A DNA stretch of 64,000 nucleotides, from the NCBI GenBank assembly GCA_002104945.1, contig MCFH01000007.1, positions 62,001 through 126,000 on the forward strand, in the 5' to 3' direction. Source of the stretch: Piromyces finnis. Its lineage: Eukaryota; Neocallimastigomycota; Neocallimastigomycetes; Neocallimastigales; Neocallimastigaceae. Under the pieces are notes generated by a model. That model was not told where the DNA came from. It saw only the letters and a program-made list of their open reading frames with translations, and did no database searches. The first letter of the stretch is position 1, and each line of letters opens with the position of its first letter. The translations under genes and the position numbers were made by a program. Below, piece after piece: positions 11,884-25,135 of this stretch.

Positions 11884-13194
11884 ATGGGATTAAAGCACAG
11901 CAAAGATATTCCTGAAAATGAATTTGTTTTCGAGAATCCATTACTGGTATTAATTTATATTATTGAAATATTTATTAATTTAATTATTATTATATATATA
12001 ATTTAATAATCTAAATAAAAATCATTTTAATGTTTGTATAAAATTCTTATTTCAATAATTATATCTAATTGAACTTTTTAATACTCTAGACTACAACAAT
12101 TACATTTCAATTGCCACCTAAGGATGAAAATGGTGAATTACCAAAAAAATTAAGTGAAAAGGAAAGAAATAAACCTGAAAGTGTTACCACATTCCCCTCA
12201 CCTCTAAAAACAAAGAATTCAAAAGATGAGAATATATTTGAGAGTGAAACAACCAGTATGAATGATATAAATGAAAATTCAAAATCTCAATTTAATGAAG
12301 AAATTAACAATAACAATACTATTAACAATACTAAAAAAACAAACATTAATTTAAAAAAATCAAATGAAATAAAAGACAATAAATCAAAAATTTTAAATGA
12401 AATAAATGACAATAAATCAAAAAATACAAATAATTTAAATGAACCAAAAATTCAAAATGAAACAAATGACAATAAATCAAAAAATATAATGGAGGATCCA
12501 ATTATTAGTGAAGAAATTAAAGAAGAGATAAAAGAGGAAATTAAGGAAGAAATTAAAAATGAAATTAAAGAGGAATTAAAAAAAGAAGTAAAAGAAATAA
12601 AAGAAGTTGAAGAAATTAAAAAAGAAAAAAAAAAAATATTTAAAGAAGAACCACTTCCTACTGAGGATACATATAAGCCATTGAGCTTGGAAAAGGCAGA
12701 TATAATTCTCACACCAGAAAATCTTGAAGAAATTATTCAAGAACATATTAAAGAAGAAATGTATAGTATCCAAAATGAACAAAAAATTAAAAATTTCAAA
12801 AGAGATAAATTATTAGAGAGAACAATTAATACTATAAAATATGGAAATTCAAAGTAAGTTTTTTTTTTTTTAATTAATTAGTAGTGAATCTATATCATCG
12901 TATTATGTTTTAATTATCAATTTTTGATTTTATATAAAAGCTTTAACTATAAAGATATTAATGATAAATATCGTAAAAGTCAAAGAAAAGTTCTTGAATG
13001 TATGAGGTATTGATTGTTACATAAATGTTTTTAAATAAATATTAAGTTTTAAAAATTATTAAATATAATCATTATTTGTATATAATTATTTAAATTATTT
13101 AAGCAATAATGATTCTTGTACCTTAAGTGAAAGAGATATTGCATGTTATCAAGAATTTGAGGAATTTAAAAATAGTATTAGAATGTTATATAAG
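11884..13194 (+). CDS. MIC19-like MICOS subunit: N-myristoyl motif, coiled coil, CHCH-like end
   Basis: Exons 11884-11946, 12090-12853, 12941-13006, 13104-13194, giving 328 codons in frame. The stop is not settled. Either a fifth exon starts near 13355 (AGC AAA ACC ...), or translation reads on past 13194. The N-terminus MGLKHS fits the N-myristoylation consensus MGxxxS, as in animal MIC19/CHCHD3. The middle is low-complexity, with a NDNKSK repeat and an acidic/basic heptad-like stretch (EEIKEEIKEEIKNEIKEEL), a likely coiled coil. The end carries QRKVLECM, then CYQEFEEFKNSIRMLYK. This matches the fungal MIC19 ending, in which a Cys helix is followed by C-W-x-E-V-E-x-F-K. It has three cysteines in the CHCH region rather than a full twin-CX9C set. 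MIC19 joins MIC60 at crista junctions in the intermembrane space. Assignment rests on the combined architecture; sequence identity outside the last 40 residues is low. Confidence 0.62.
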
Positions 13195-14418
<1,224 letters not shown>

Positions 14419-16843
14419 TTAGAATACAGATCCTAATGCTTCAAACCATGCTAAAATAGTAATATCTGATTCAGCTACTCTTTGAAATTCTTCAAAAGTT
14501 AAATAATCATTACTTTTAGCATTTGCTAAAGAGAATGTTTTATTGACAACTTCTTCTATGGTATCTTGTGACATTGCTTCCATTATTGGTAAATTATTTG
14601 ATCGTCTTAAAGTTTCATAATGATGTTTCTTATTTATTTTAGTAATAAGATTAGCTTGAGTTTGTAATGCGCTGGAAGTGTCTGCTGAAGATGGAGTAAT
14701 AGACGATAATTGGATACTACTTCTCTTTTGTTTAAGTCTGTTATATGGATTAGACGACGTTGGTGCAGAAGTTGAAGAGGATGCTATGGCACTATTGTTA
14801 TTATTAGTAGAAGTTGGTGATATGATAATTGATACATTATTTTTCTTGTTATTACTTGATGCATTTATTTCATTTTTATTTTCTTCAATTTCATCCTCAA
14901 AATTTAACTTCTTTTTTATTTTATTTATATCTGCATCCGCTATATATAACTTATCTTCGGCATTTTCATATATTATTTCATTTGTTAATTTTGTTTTTTC
15001 TTTTGCTTTTTCATAGCTAATATTAAGATCACCCGTACTAACATTAATTTCACTATATTCATCTTCAATTGATCCATCATCTCCATAGCCACCTTTTTCC
15101 TTTTTTTCTTTTTCATCAAAATTATTATTACTTGATGGAATTGGTGCTGCAAATACTGAAGATACTGGTTTGCTAGCTTCATCATCAAAATTTTCCATTA
15201 TACCTTCTTCCATAATTTTAACAACATCCCTTACTAAATTCATACTAAGTTTGAAATATGCTGTAAGCATTTTATGAAGTTCAGAACGACTAATCTTACC
15301 ATCTTCATCTAAATCGTAACCAATAAATGTGTCTTCATATTTTTTGTTAAAAAATTAATATAATGATTATGTTAGTAATTTTATATTTTATTAAAGTGAA
15401 ATTATGTCCAATAAAATAAACTCTCACGCTTAATTCTTTCGTCTAAACTTCCTTTACATAAAATGGACAACCCACATACTAATTCTTCAAAATTTATTAC
15501 GCCATCATGATTTTGGTCAAAAAATCTGAATAGTCTTTCTATAATTAAATTTTTTTCTAAACTCAATGGACCTAGACATAATTCAAATGTATTATGAGTA
15601 ATACCTCCGCCTTCACCTTCAAAAGTTGATAAAGAGTTATATTGATCATAAAATGCTTCTAATTCAACAATATCAACTTTGTTATTAATATATAATTTAA
15701 ATATTATTAAATATTACAATAATATAAATATATATTACAATATTTAAATATAATCAAAAATTATAAAATGTATATTAATATATATAGTGTTGATTTAAAT
15801 ATAAAAGTTAATAATAGCATATATATTAAATTTAAATTTTATTTACAATGTGTTTTCAAATGTAATCTTTGAAGTTGTTTTTCATCTAAAGTTTTTGATA
15901 TAAAATCATTTCCTGGATAAAATATTGGGAGGAGAGCAGAGCGAGGATTAGCTAAAGGTGGAATAGATATTCTTATTTTTAGAAATACATGTGTTATGTA
16001 GTGAACACCTAAAGCTTCACAAGTTTCACATAAATCATAATCAACACAATTTGTACATTTATATCTAAACCCTTGAATTTGTTCTCCACAATTATTACAA
16101 ATAATAGAACGATGAATATAACCCTCTATAATTCATAGTTAAATAGTAATAAAAGTTCATTTTTAGTAATATTTTATATAAATCAAATACTAATAATAAT
16201 TTCATTATTTCATAAATATATAACTATATAAACTTATTTTTAGTTTTTTTTATTTATTTATTTTTTGTACCTTTTCTTGCTTGATCCTCAGCAATAGAAT
16301 AAAGTAATGTTAATAAACTTTGACTTTCTTCGGTATATCCATTTTCTATTTCATCTTCATCATCTTCCTCCTCTGAATCTGTAAAGCTATTATCATTAAA
16401 ATTTGAATCATCACCTTTTATATATATATATTGAATTATTTGTTAAATAAAAATTATGAAATGTAATTATTGTTGAAATTATGAATATTATAAAATTTTA
16501 ATTATTACTTTCTTCATTTATATCTTGTTCTTCCTTATAAAACCTTTTTTCTTTATTAAATACATTTTTACATAAAATTAAGAATATATAAGTATAACTT
16601 ATATTATCATTATTATTACTATCATTATTATTATCTTTATTATTTTATATAAATAAATTATTTACCTTGCTCTTTTTCTTCCAACCTTTCTGTTATATTT
16701 GTATAAATATGAGGTACCTCCTTTTGAAGTAATTTAACTTTTGGTAACATAAGGTTGTAAGCTAATATTGTTGATAACCCAACTAATATACCAGCGAAAA
16801 AAAAAGGTATTGAAGGATCTTTTTGCATTATATTTAAAGGCAT
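14419..16843 (-). CDS. Membrane-anchored ZZ zinc-finger and EF-hand calcium-binding protein
   Basis: Six exons: 16843-16666, 16550-16509, 16414-16271, 16125-15847, 15676-15428, 15332-14419, giving 601 aa. An N-terminal transmembrane helix (residues about 13-35, PFFFAGILVGLSTILAYNLM) is followed by an acidic segment. The strongly conserved LLYSIAEDQARKEGYIHR leads into a ZZ finger: CNNCGEQIQGFRYKCTNC then YDLCETCE, with histidines in GVHYITH. Two canonical EF-hand loops follow, DQNHDGVINFEE and DLDEDGKISRSE. A degenerate third loop (NAKSNDYLTFEEF) lies near the C-terminus, after a long Ser/Asn-rich disordered insert. Fungi and plants have ZZ/EF-hand proteins of this type with poorly known function. 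The N-terminal anchor would place the calcium sensor on the cytosolic face of an unidentified membrane. The GTGAGA donor after 15428 is the only slightly unusual splice site. Confidence 0.8.
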
Positions 16844-17879
16844 TTTGAAAAATGAATTGAATGATGTTTAATGTTGTTTTTTAATTCTTATTATTAAATT
16901 TCACAAAAAATTCAACTTGCTGTTTTCTTTCGAAATTTAAACATTTATAATTAAGTTAAAAAGATATTTAGATTTTTATTATTAGAATTATATTTTCTAT
17001 TATTTTCTGGTTATTTTTTTATTTTATTTTATTTTTTTTTTTTTTTTTTTTTTTGATAATTAAAATATAGAATGTGAAAGTAACTCTAATTATAATTTTT
17101 TGAAAATTAACATGACAGCAAAAATTATTTCTTTTTCTTTTATATTAAATATTTTAAATATTTATCACTTTTTATTATTCTATTATTATTTGTATTAGCA
17201 TATAATTATTGCATTTTCTTTTTTTTAAAAGGTATATGTATTTTATGTATTTAATATTATTTTTATTTTTATTTTTTTTTAAACTTCTTATTTTATATTT
17301 TTGAAATTTTTCTTTTTTATTTATATATTATTTAATTTATACAGAAAAAATAAAGAAGTAATAAAATAGTTAATAAAAAATATTCCTTTCCTTTATTATG
17401 TATAATTAATAAATATAAAGTTTTGATATTAACAATTGTTTTTTTTTTATTAGATTTTATTTTTATATTTACTTTTTCATTAAATTAAAATTTTACTTCT
17501 TCCAAACTTTATTTTTAATATTTTTTAAAATTCAAATTTTAATAAAAAATAATGTATTGAAATAAAAGAAAGAGAATATAAAATGATAATAATTGAATAA
17601 CTATTTTATTATTTTATTATTATTGAAATAACATAATAATTATTATAATTCAAAAATATAAAACACTATAAAATTTTTATTATATATTGTTTAATAAAAT
17701 AAAGAAAGAATATATTAATTATAATTGTTTATTGTTATATTTACATTTTTAAATTAAATATTTGAAAATTATTTAAAATTAAATAGTTGTTTGTTTTTAT
17801 TAATCTATAATATTATTTGATGATTTTTTTTTAAAAAAAGAATACATAGTATTTAAAAGTTGTTGGGTTAATTACACAA
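16844..17879. other. Intergenic: ZZ/EF-hand promoter side and cyclophilin 3' side
   Basis: About 1.0 kb of A/T sequence with a T run at about 17032-17054 and other short homopolymers. It should contain the promoter of the ZZ/EF-hand gene. No coding, RNA or structured element is evident. Confidence 0.5.
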
Positions 17880-19776
17880 TTATGCTTCTTTGGTTTCTAT
17901 TTCACTATTAACTTCATTTGATTGAATATTTTCGGAGTTATCTTTTTCATCCTTTTTATTATTTTGTGGATCCTCACTAACTAATGAAAAACTAATAGTA
18001 CTATCTTCTTTACTACTTATACCTTTACTCATATTCTTTAATAATTCTTTTTCTTTTCTAACAGCAGCGGCTGAATCAACAAGATATTTCTTAATTTGTG
18101 AATCTTTACCTCCATCTAAGGCAGAAGCCTTTTTAAAGCTATCAAATGCATCCTTATATTTGTGTTGCTCATAAAAACAAACGCCTTTTCTATAACTAGC
18201 TTTAATTTTGTCTGATTTTAATGCATTTGGATGATCAAGTACAATAATACATTCAGTTATTGCTAAATTATAATCTTTTTCTTTAATATAGCATGCTGCT
18301 TGATTTAAATGTAATGAGATAGCTAAGCTATGGAAAAGTTTGGTTTTCTCATCATTTTCTTCAGAACTTGGGTATGAGTAATACATTAAATAACGAAGTG
18401 CCTGATTATTAAAAATACAAATATATAGTTTAATTAATAACCAATTCTAATGTAATGTATAATTAATATTTATTAATACTGCTTACCTTTTTATATAATC
18501 TAACTGCTAATTTATATTTACCAGTACAGAATTTATCATTACCATTTTTTTTAATAGATTGAGCAATTTCAAGATAATCTGGATTTTCTGCTTCATAATA
18601 TTCTTTATTTCATACATATTAATATATATTTATTTGAAAGAAAAAAAAAAATAAAAAAATAAAATACATGTATTATAAAAACTTACTTGGGAAAATTGGA
18701 TATCCATCTTCTTGACTGGATTTTTTCATGCCTTCTTCCCAAATACCACAGTCAGAAATAACACAGTCATCAATTGGTTTATCACCACTACCTTCAATAG
18801 AAATAGTTTTCTGAGATTCAATTGACTTAACAATATCCATACCATAAACAACCTTACCAAAAGCAACGTTTTGACCATCAATTTCTGCTATATCATAATC
18901 AGTTACAATAAAGAATTGTGAACCATTAGTGTTTTTATAACCACTGTTAGCCATTGAAACAATTCCTTCTTCATGCTTAATTTCAAACGTTTCATCTTTA
19001 TATATCAATATAGAATAACAATTTAAATAAACATTTTAATGATTATTTATATATACTTTTCATCTTATTTAATAAAATATAGAGTGAAGATTTTTAACTA
19101 TATCTTAATTAATTTAATCGTTCATGAACTAACCATCAAAATATTTGCCATAAATTGATTCACCACCAGTACCATCATTATTTTCTATATCACCACCTTG
19201 AATGATAAAACCCTTCATGATTCTGTAAAATAATGAACCCTTATAACATAATTTTTTACCATTTTTTTCACATTCCCCTTTTCAGAAAATAAAATAAAAT
19301 TATATATTGATTTTATATACATTTTAATAGGATTTAACGAATTAATCAAAATTATATATACATAAAAGGTATTATATAATATTACATAAATATATGCTCA
19401 TTAATAACATAAGTTTTATATTTTATATACATACCTGTACATAAGGCTTTAAAATTTTTACAAGTTTTAGGTGCTACGCTTTCATATAATTCAATAATAA
19501 TTCTACCCTCTATATTGAATTTAGAATTTTGTTTTATTAACAGTTAATATTTTAATAATTTCGGTTATTATTATTATAAAAATAATAGTAATTAATTTAA
19601 TTAATATATAAATATATTGTTTAACAAATATTTATTTTTTAAACTAAATGTTAAAAATATATTAGAAGCATTTCTAAATAATGAAATTTCAATTCTTTAC
19701 CATATTCTCCCCCAATATCAATATCTAAATAAACGAAAGAATTTTTCTTTTCTAAAGTTTCCGATTTTGATTCCAT
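17880..19776 (-). CDS. CPR6: Cyclophilin 40 (peptidyl-prolyl isomerase D, Hsp90 co-chaperone)
   Basis: Six exons: 19776-19701, 19509-19435, 19277-19134, 18995-18687, 18602-18487, 18401-17880, giving 413 aa against about 370 for the family. The N-terminal cyclophilin domain (residues about 13-185) reads [19 protein letters not shown], then [14 protein letters not shown] with the catalytic Arg, NGSQFFIVT and [10 protein letters not shown]. The position of the cyclosporin-contacting Trp is Ile ([10 protein letters not shown]), which fits the low cyclosporin affinity of many Cyp40 proteins. The C-terminal half holds three TPR units ([60 protein letters not shown]) that would bind the MEEVD tail of Hsp90. 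An extra acidic tail of about 45 residues follows. The family chaperones kinases and receptors with Hsp90 in the cytosol. Confidence 0.95.
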
Positions 19777-20431
19777 TTTTATTTTTAAAAAAGAATATAA
19801 TAAAACTTTAATATTTCAAAATTTTTCTTATAATTTATTTTATTTTTTTCAATTTAATTGAAATTAATTTTCAAAAATATAATAAAATTTAATAGATAAA
19901 AAAAGAAAAATTAAAAAAAAAAAAAACTAACAATTAAAGTTCCTACTCTAAATTTCTTTTTATAACTAAATGTTACATTAAATATAAATTTTGTATTAAT
20001 CAGAGAAAAAAAATGTTGATATGATAAATTTGTTTTATTGGTTAAAAATAAAAACTTCTTTTTTTTGTTTTTTTATCTTTTAATATTAATCTACTATAAT
20101 TTAATAAAATAATATTCTTTTTTTTATTAAAAATAATAATAACGAAATATATTTTAGATATATAAAAAGGATAAAAAAAGTTTTTTTTTCTCTAACACTT
20201 CAATTAAAATATTAAAACCTATAGCTTTTTAATAATTTTTTTTTTTTTTTTTATTTCAATTTTGAATTTATTTTATGGGATTTTTTAAATTTTTATGGAA
20301 TAATTAATTATAAATAAAAGCTTAACAAAAATATAATAAATAAATACTTTTAAAAAAATAATTTTTTCATTTTATTAAATTCTTATTCTAATAAAAATGA
20401 AAAAATAAAATGAATAAAATCATTATTTTAT
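19777..20431. other. Intergenic: cyclophilin 40 promoter side and eIF2A 3' side
   Basis: About 650 bp of A/T sequence with several homopolymer runs (for example T at about 20236-20251). No gene or structured RNA is seen. Confidence 0.5.
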
Positions 20432-23400
20432 TTAAATCTTTAATTTTTCTAATTCTTTAAGTAATTCAGATTCACGACCAAGTTTTGTAAGCTAGAATAA
20501 GAATAAATGAGAAAATATTTATATATCATTAGTTAAAAACTTTATAAAATTATTATTTAAAAATTATACTTACTTGAGCTTCATCTAAAACAGCACCGCT
20601 TGCCTTTTTGGCCTTTAATGTTTCTATTTCACGTAATTTCTTTTGAACTTGTCTAAGTTTCTTAGCTGGATCTACTGTGGCTGGTTCTGGTGGTGGGGTA
20701 GATGGATTTGAAGCAGCAGCCTTAGCTTCAGCCTTCTTTCTATTTTTTCTTTGATTCTTCTTTTGACTTTTTGTCAATTCTTTTTTTTCTATTTATTAAT
20801 AATAATTATTACTATTTATTAATAAAAATAAATATTTTTTAGAAAAGTATATTTCAATATTGATATACCTTCTGGAGGAACATAACCTGGAATAGCAGCA
20901 GTCTTTTTAGCAGAAATTATTTCTGTTGATCCAGTCTTAACATCTTTGTGTAAAATATTTGATGGAGTGTTTCTGCCACGAGCACCTGGTGGTCTGTAGA
21001 CACCAACTGGCTTTTTAACAACTATATGTGGTTTATTTTTTTAAATATATATATTTAATTAATTTATTATATACAAAATATTTGATTCCATATTATAACA
21101 TTACCTTTAACTTCAGTTTCTGGACCACCAATGAATGGTTCTGGAGCTGGAGCAAGATTAGTCTTTTCAATAAAGTTGTCAACAGCAATTGGCTTCCATT
21201 GAACCTTTTAAATTTTTAATACTTTAATATTTATATTTATTTTGATAAAATATAATAATTATAAAAAAACTTACTTGATATAATTCATTAATTTCTTCTT
21301 GGAATACCTTGACACCAGTGTAATGCCAAATCTTATAACCATTATCAACACGAAGTCTTGGAGTTAAAGTAGCAGTAATAATATGTTGACCATCTGGACA
21401 CCATTCACAATATGAAGCATTTGAAGCTTGAGCTGATCCAATTTTTTTTAAAGTTTTTAAGTCCCAGAAATCCTTATTTATTTTTTATACATTATTCAAA
21501 AATAAAACTTTAATATAACCATAACTTAAAAATGAATGTAATAATAAAAATATTAATATATATCAAAATTTATTTAATACCATTTCACCAGCAAGATTAC
21601 CAAAACCAGCAAGGCAAACTAGTATGTATCAGTTAAGATTAATATTTATTTTTATACACATATTTTTATATTTATTAAGTATGTAAAATATTAAAATTAA
21701 AAGGATATCTCTTCCATGGCAATTGAATTTAACAAAGTTTCTGTGATTTCTTGGGAATTCAAAAACTGGCTTAGCACGATAATCAAACAAAATAGCTCTT
21801 GATGGCATTAAACCATAAATAACAATAAATTCTCTAGAATTTGGACTCCATGCAACATCATGAATTGGAGCCCCAGTTTCTGTTATTTTAATTTTTAATT
21901 AACAAAATCAATATTTATGATGAGTTAATTGATAATTGGAAAGATTTGTTATTATTATAAACTTGATAATACTTATCTATAATAAAACTTACCTAATTCA
22001 ACTCTGCAATCGTAATTACCAGCAATGGCTAAGAAATATAAAGCAGTTTCACCATAGTAAGTGGTACCAGAAGTATCAACATCAGTGTGGGTTAAAACTA
22101 ATAAATTAGTACCTACAGAATAATATTTTTTAAAAAATATATATAAAAAAGGTATATTAATATCATTAATATAATACATATTAAATCAAATATTTATATA
22201 ATCATAAAATATATAAAAGCAATATGGATTTAAAATATAAATTCACTAGTAAAAATTTACCAAGATCATTCCAATACATATCAATATTATCTACTCTAAA
22301 GAAACTTTTGGCTGAAACTGGACTCTTATAATTGTTATAACTATAAATCTTAACAGAGGCTGGGTTACCCTTAATTTCTGGGACAAAAGTAGCAACAAAT
22401 GGACTTTTTCCTGGAGAAATAGAAAATGTAGTCATACCCTTTAACTTAAATTTATTAAGTAAACCTGGAATAATTTATGTATTTATATTAATAACTTATC
22501 AATATAAATATTTTTATCAACTAAGTAAATATAAAAAAATTATTTTTTCATTACTTTTTTCACTAATATTAAAGAATTCAATTTGATCATTAACAAGACG
22601 AGCAACAACGGATTCATCTTCAGTCCATTGAACTTCCCAATTTTTTGGATTTTTTTGGGTAAATTCCATCTTAGCTTCCCCAGAAAGAATATCATAAATA
22701 ATTAAATTTTTGTGAGTTGGTTTATTAGGATCACTAACTTTAACTATTTTCAAGTAGTTTGATATAAAAATAAAATTATCAAAAATAAATTTATTAATAT
22801 AAAAACAACTTTATTATATTAATTAATAATAATTAATATATACCATATTTTTCATAGGTTGAAATATATGTATTTCTTGGAGAAAAAGCAATATCCATAA
22901 TTCCTCTTTTTGTAACTTCCATAATAATTTTGTTATCTTCAGTGTTTAAAACGTAAACACTATTTTTCAAAAGCATTTGAATACAAAAATTATAAATATA
23001 TTTCAATTAAAATTTTATTAAATAATTTTTATATACTTATTTAAATATTTCAAATGTATCCAAATGTATTATATTACCCATCAGCTGTGGCCCAAGCGAG
23101 ATATTGGCCATTCTTTGAATACTTAAAAACTCTAACATTTTTGTCATCTCTATTATATAATAAAATACATTAAAATCAAAACATATAACTATAATTATAA
23201 TACTTATTTTCAATATAAAATTGAAAATGTAAAATATTCAATGATAAAATATATATATAAATACTAACTTATTAAAATTTGTTGAAGTTTCATATTTTTT
23301 TGGAGTACAACTGGTATCATAGACTTTTAATCCAGTAGCACTACGAACTTAATTATATATATAAAATATAAAGATAAAGATATAAAATAAATTATAGGTT

Positions 23401-23937
23401 ATTACTAATTTTTTTTTTTTATAAAAATTAAAGAGGATAAATTGAAAAACAAAAAAAAAAAAAAAAAAGGTTTTTTTTTAGTGTTATGAATAATATAAAT
23501 ATTCCTATTTAAAAAAAATATTAATAGATTAATAGCAATTTAAATTTTGAATTTTATACATCATTTAATACATTCATTAATTTATTATTTTAAGTTTGTT
23601 AGAAAATTAAATTGATAATATAAAAAATATTTTAAATGTAAATATAACTGGATTTAGATGTAATACTGATTTTGATTTTTCACAATACTTTTGTATAATT
23701 TTTAAATTTGTTGTAATAATAATCATTTATAATACTTATTGATGTAACTTTAAATTACTTAAAAATTAATAGAAATTAAATTAATACGCTTTATTAAAGA
23801 AATGTTTAATTATTATATTGTTATAACTTGGATTCCTTTAATTAAGAATTAAGAATTGCAAGATTAATGTATTATAATTCCTCTCATTAATAATGAAAAA
23901 ATTAATTACCAGTAAATTGAGGGATATTTCCTGGCAT
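20432..23937 (-). CDS. EIF2A: Eukaryotic translation initiation factor 2A (WD-repeat eIF2A)
   Basis: Fourteen exons: 23937-23910, 23347-23269, 23149-23078, 22959-22844, 22743-22555, 22464-22261, 22112-21993, 21879-21709, 21621-21581, 21472-21275, 21204-21105, 21021-20869, 20788-20574, 20491-20432, giving 581 aa. The start exon is only 28 nt (MPGNIPQFT), followed by a 560-bp intron. The beta-propeller carries VRSATGLKVYD, VFKYSKNGQYLAWATADG, APIHDVAWSPNSREFIVIYG, AGFGNLAGEMDFWDL and LRVDNGYKIWHYTG. The lysine/alanine-rich C-terminal region (VYRPPGARGR; KSQKKNQRKNRKK; KKLRQVQKKLREIETLK) is typical of eIF2A. The family can deliver initiator tRNA to the 40S subunit in a GTP-independent way and is linked to non-AUG or IRES initiation. 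The eighth intron (21622-21708) lacks GT-AG ends and looks like a U12-type AT-AC intron. It shares a divergent 1.2-kb region with PXR1. Confidence 0.95.
21622..21708 (-). other. Probable U12-type AT-AC intron in eIF2A
   Basis: On the coding strand the exon ends CATGGAAGAG and the intron opens ATATCCTTTT, the U12 AT-AC 5' consensus. Near the 3' end lies ATCTTAACTGATACATAC. TCTTAACT matches the U12 branch-site consensus, and the branch A is about 11 nt before the terminal AC. Using AC (exon resumes TAGTTTGCC) gives N-C-H-G-R-V-V-C-L-A-G-F-G-N-L. That keeps the spacing I remember for eIF2A between FN and GFGNL. An AG three bases downstream also keeps frame but is one residue short. No GT donor nearby gives the right frame. 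Length is 87 nt. Confidence 0.85.
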
Positions 23938-25135
23938 ATTTATCTACAATAAATAATTACAAACATATATATATTAATATAAATTGTTTAAATAAGAAAA
24001 AAAATAATTTAATATCTATATATAATTCTATATTCTTAAAACAATGCTTAATCAATATATAATAATTTCAAATTATTTTTTTACAAAAACTTTTATAATA
24101 TATACTTTTATATAATTTCATGTTTATTGATTTATAAATAAAAAAAATAGCATTTGAAAATATTATTCTGATAAATATCTTTAGATACCAAACATTACCT
24201 GTTAAAAGATCTTCAAATTATATAATAATAACAAAATTCTTTTAATCTTTTAATACAAAATAATTATTTAATCTTTAATTATTATTTTTGATCATAGTAG
24301 TGGTTATTCCATACAAACGAAATTTTATTGGTTGGTATTTGTTATAAATTATTAATTAAGTATTATTCATTTACATTCAAATACATTAATGTACTAGAAA
24401 CCATAAAATCTATAAAAAAATTTAACAGAATTATAAAATTTAAAAAATTAATGATTGTTGTTATTAAATTGTTCATTATATTTACTTTCTAATATACATT
24501 TTATAATTTTTTGCACCTTTGAAAAAATTAGTAATTATATATATTAATTAATATATAGCATTTATTTTTACACATATCTAGTATTAATATTATATTTTTA
24601 TATTAAACAAGCATTTTTCTCTAAAAAAAAAAAAATAATTTTACTATATTAATAAAATAATGAAAAAAAATGTTTACCTTAAAATTAAATTGAATTATAT
24701 TAAGAAAATAATGTTACACAAGTATTGAAAATTAAATTTCTATTAAATTATAAATAATGTATTATTTTAAAAAAAAAATAAAATAAAAAAAGCATATATA
24801 TATACTCAAAAATTATAAGGTCTTGATTATTCTTCTAAATAAAAGTAATGTTTATAATAATATAATGTTTATTATATTTTTCATTTTATGAAATTGAAGT
24901 TAACAACACAATTATATTTTTTTATCCTATAATAAAATAAAAAAAAATTTAAAATTTAGATTTGCATATGATTGGTTAAAAATAATTCTTTTTTAAAAAT
25001 AATTCTTTTTTTTTTTTAAATTTGAATATTAATTATATTTAACTGAATTATAGAATAAAAAGAATTTATTTTAATCTTTAATTTCTTTTTAAAAATAATT
25101 TAAAATTTTTAAATAATTATTATAACAATATAAAG
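23938..25135. promoter_or_regulatory. Divergent intergenic region between eIF2A and PXR1
   Basis: About 1.2 kb between diverging start codons, both of genes for the translation/ribosome-biogenesis machinery. The sequence is A/T homopolymer-rich with no ORF. AG/GT-like sites near 24195-24205 on the minus strand could reflect a 5' UTR intron of eIF2A, but I cannot support it. Confidence 0.55.
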
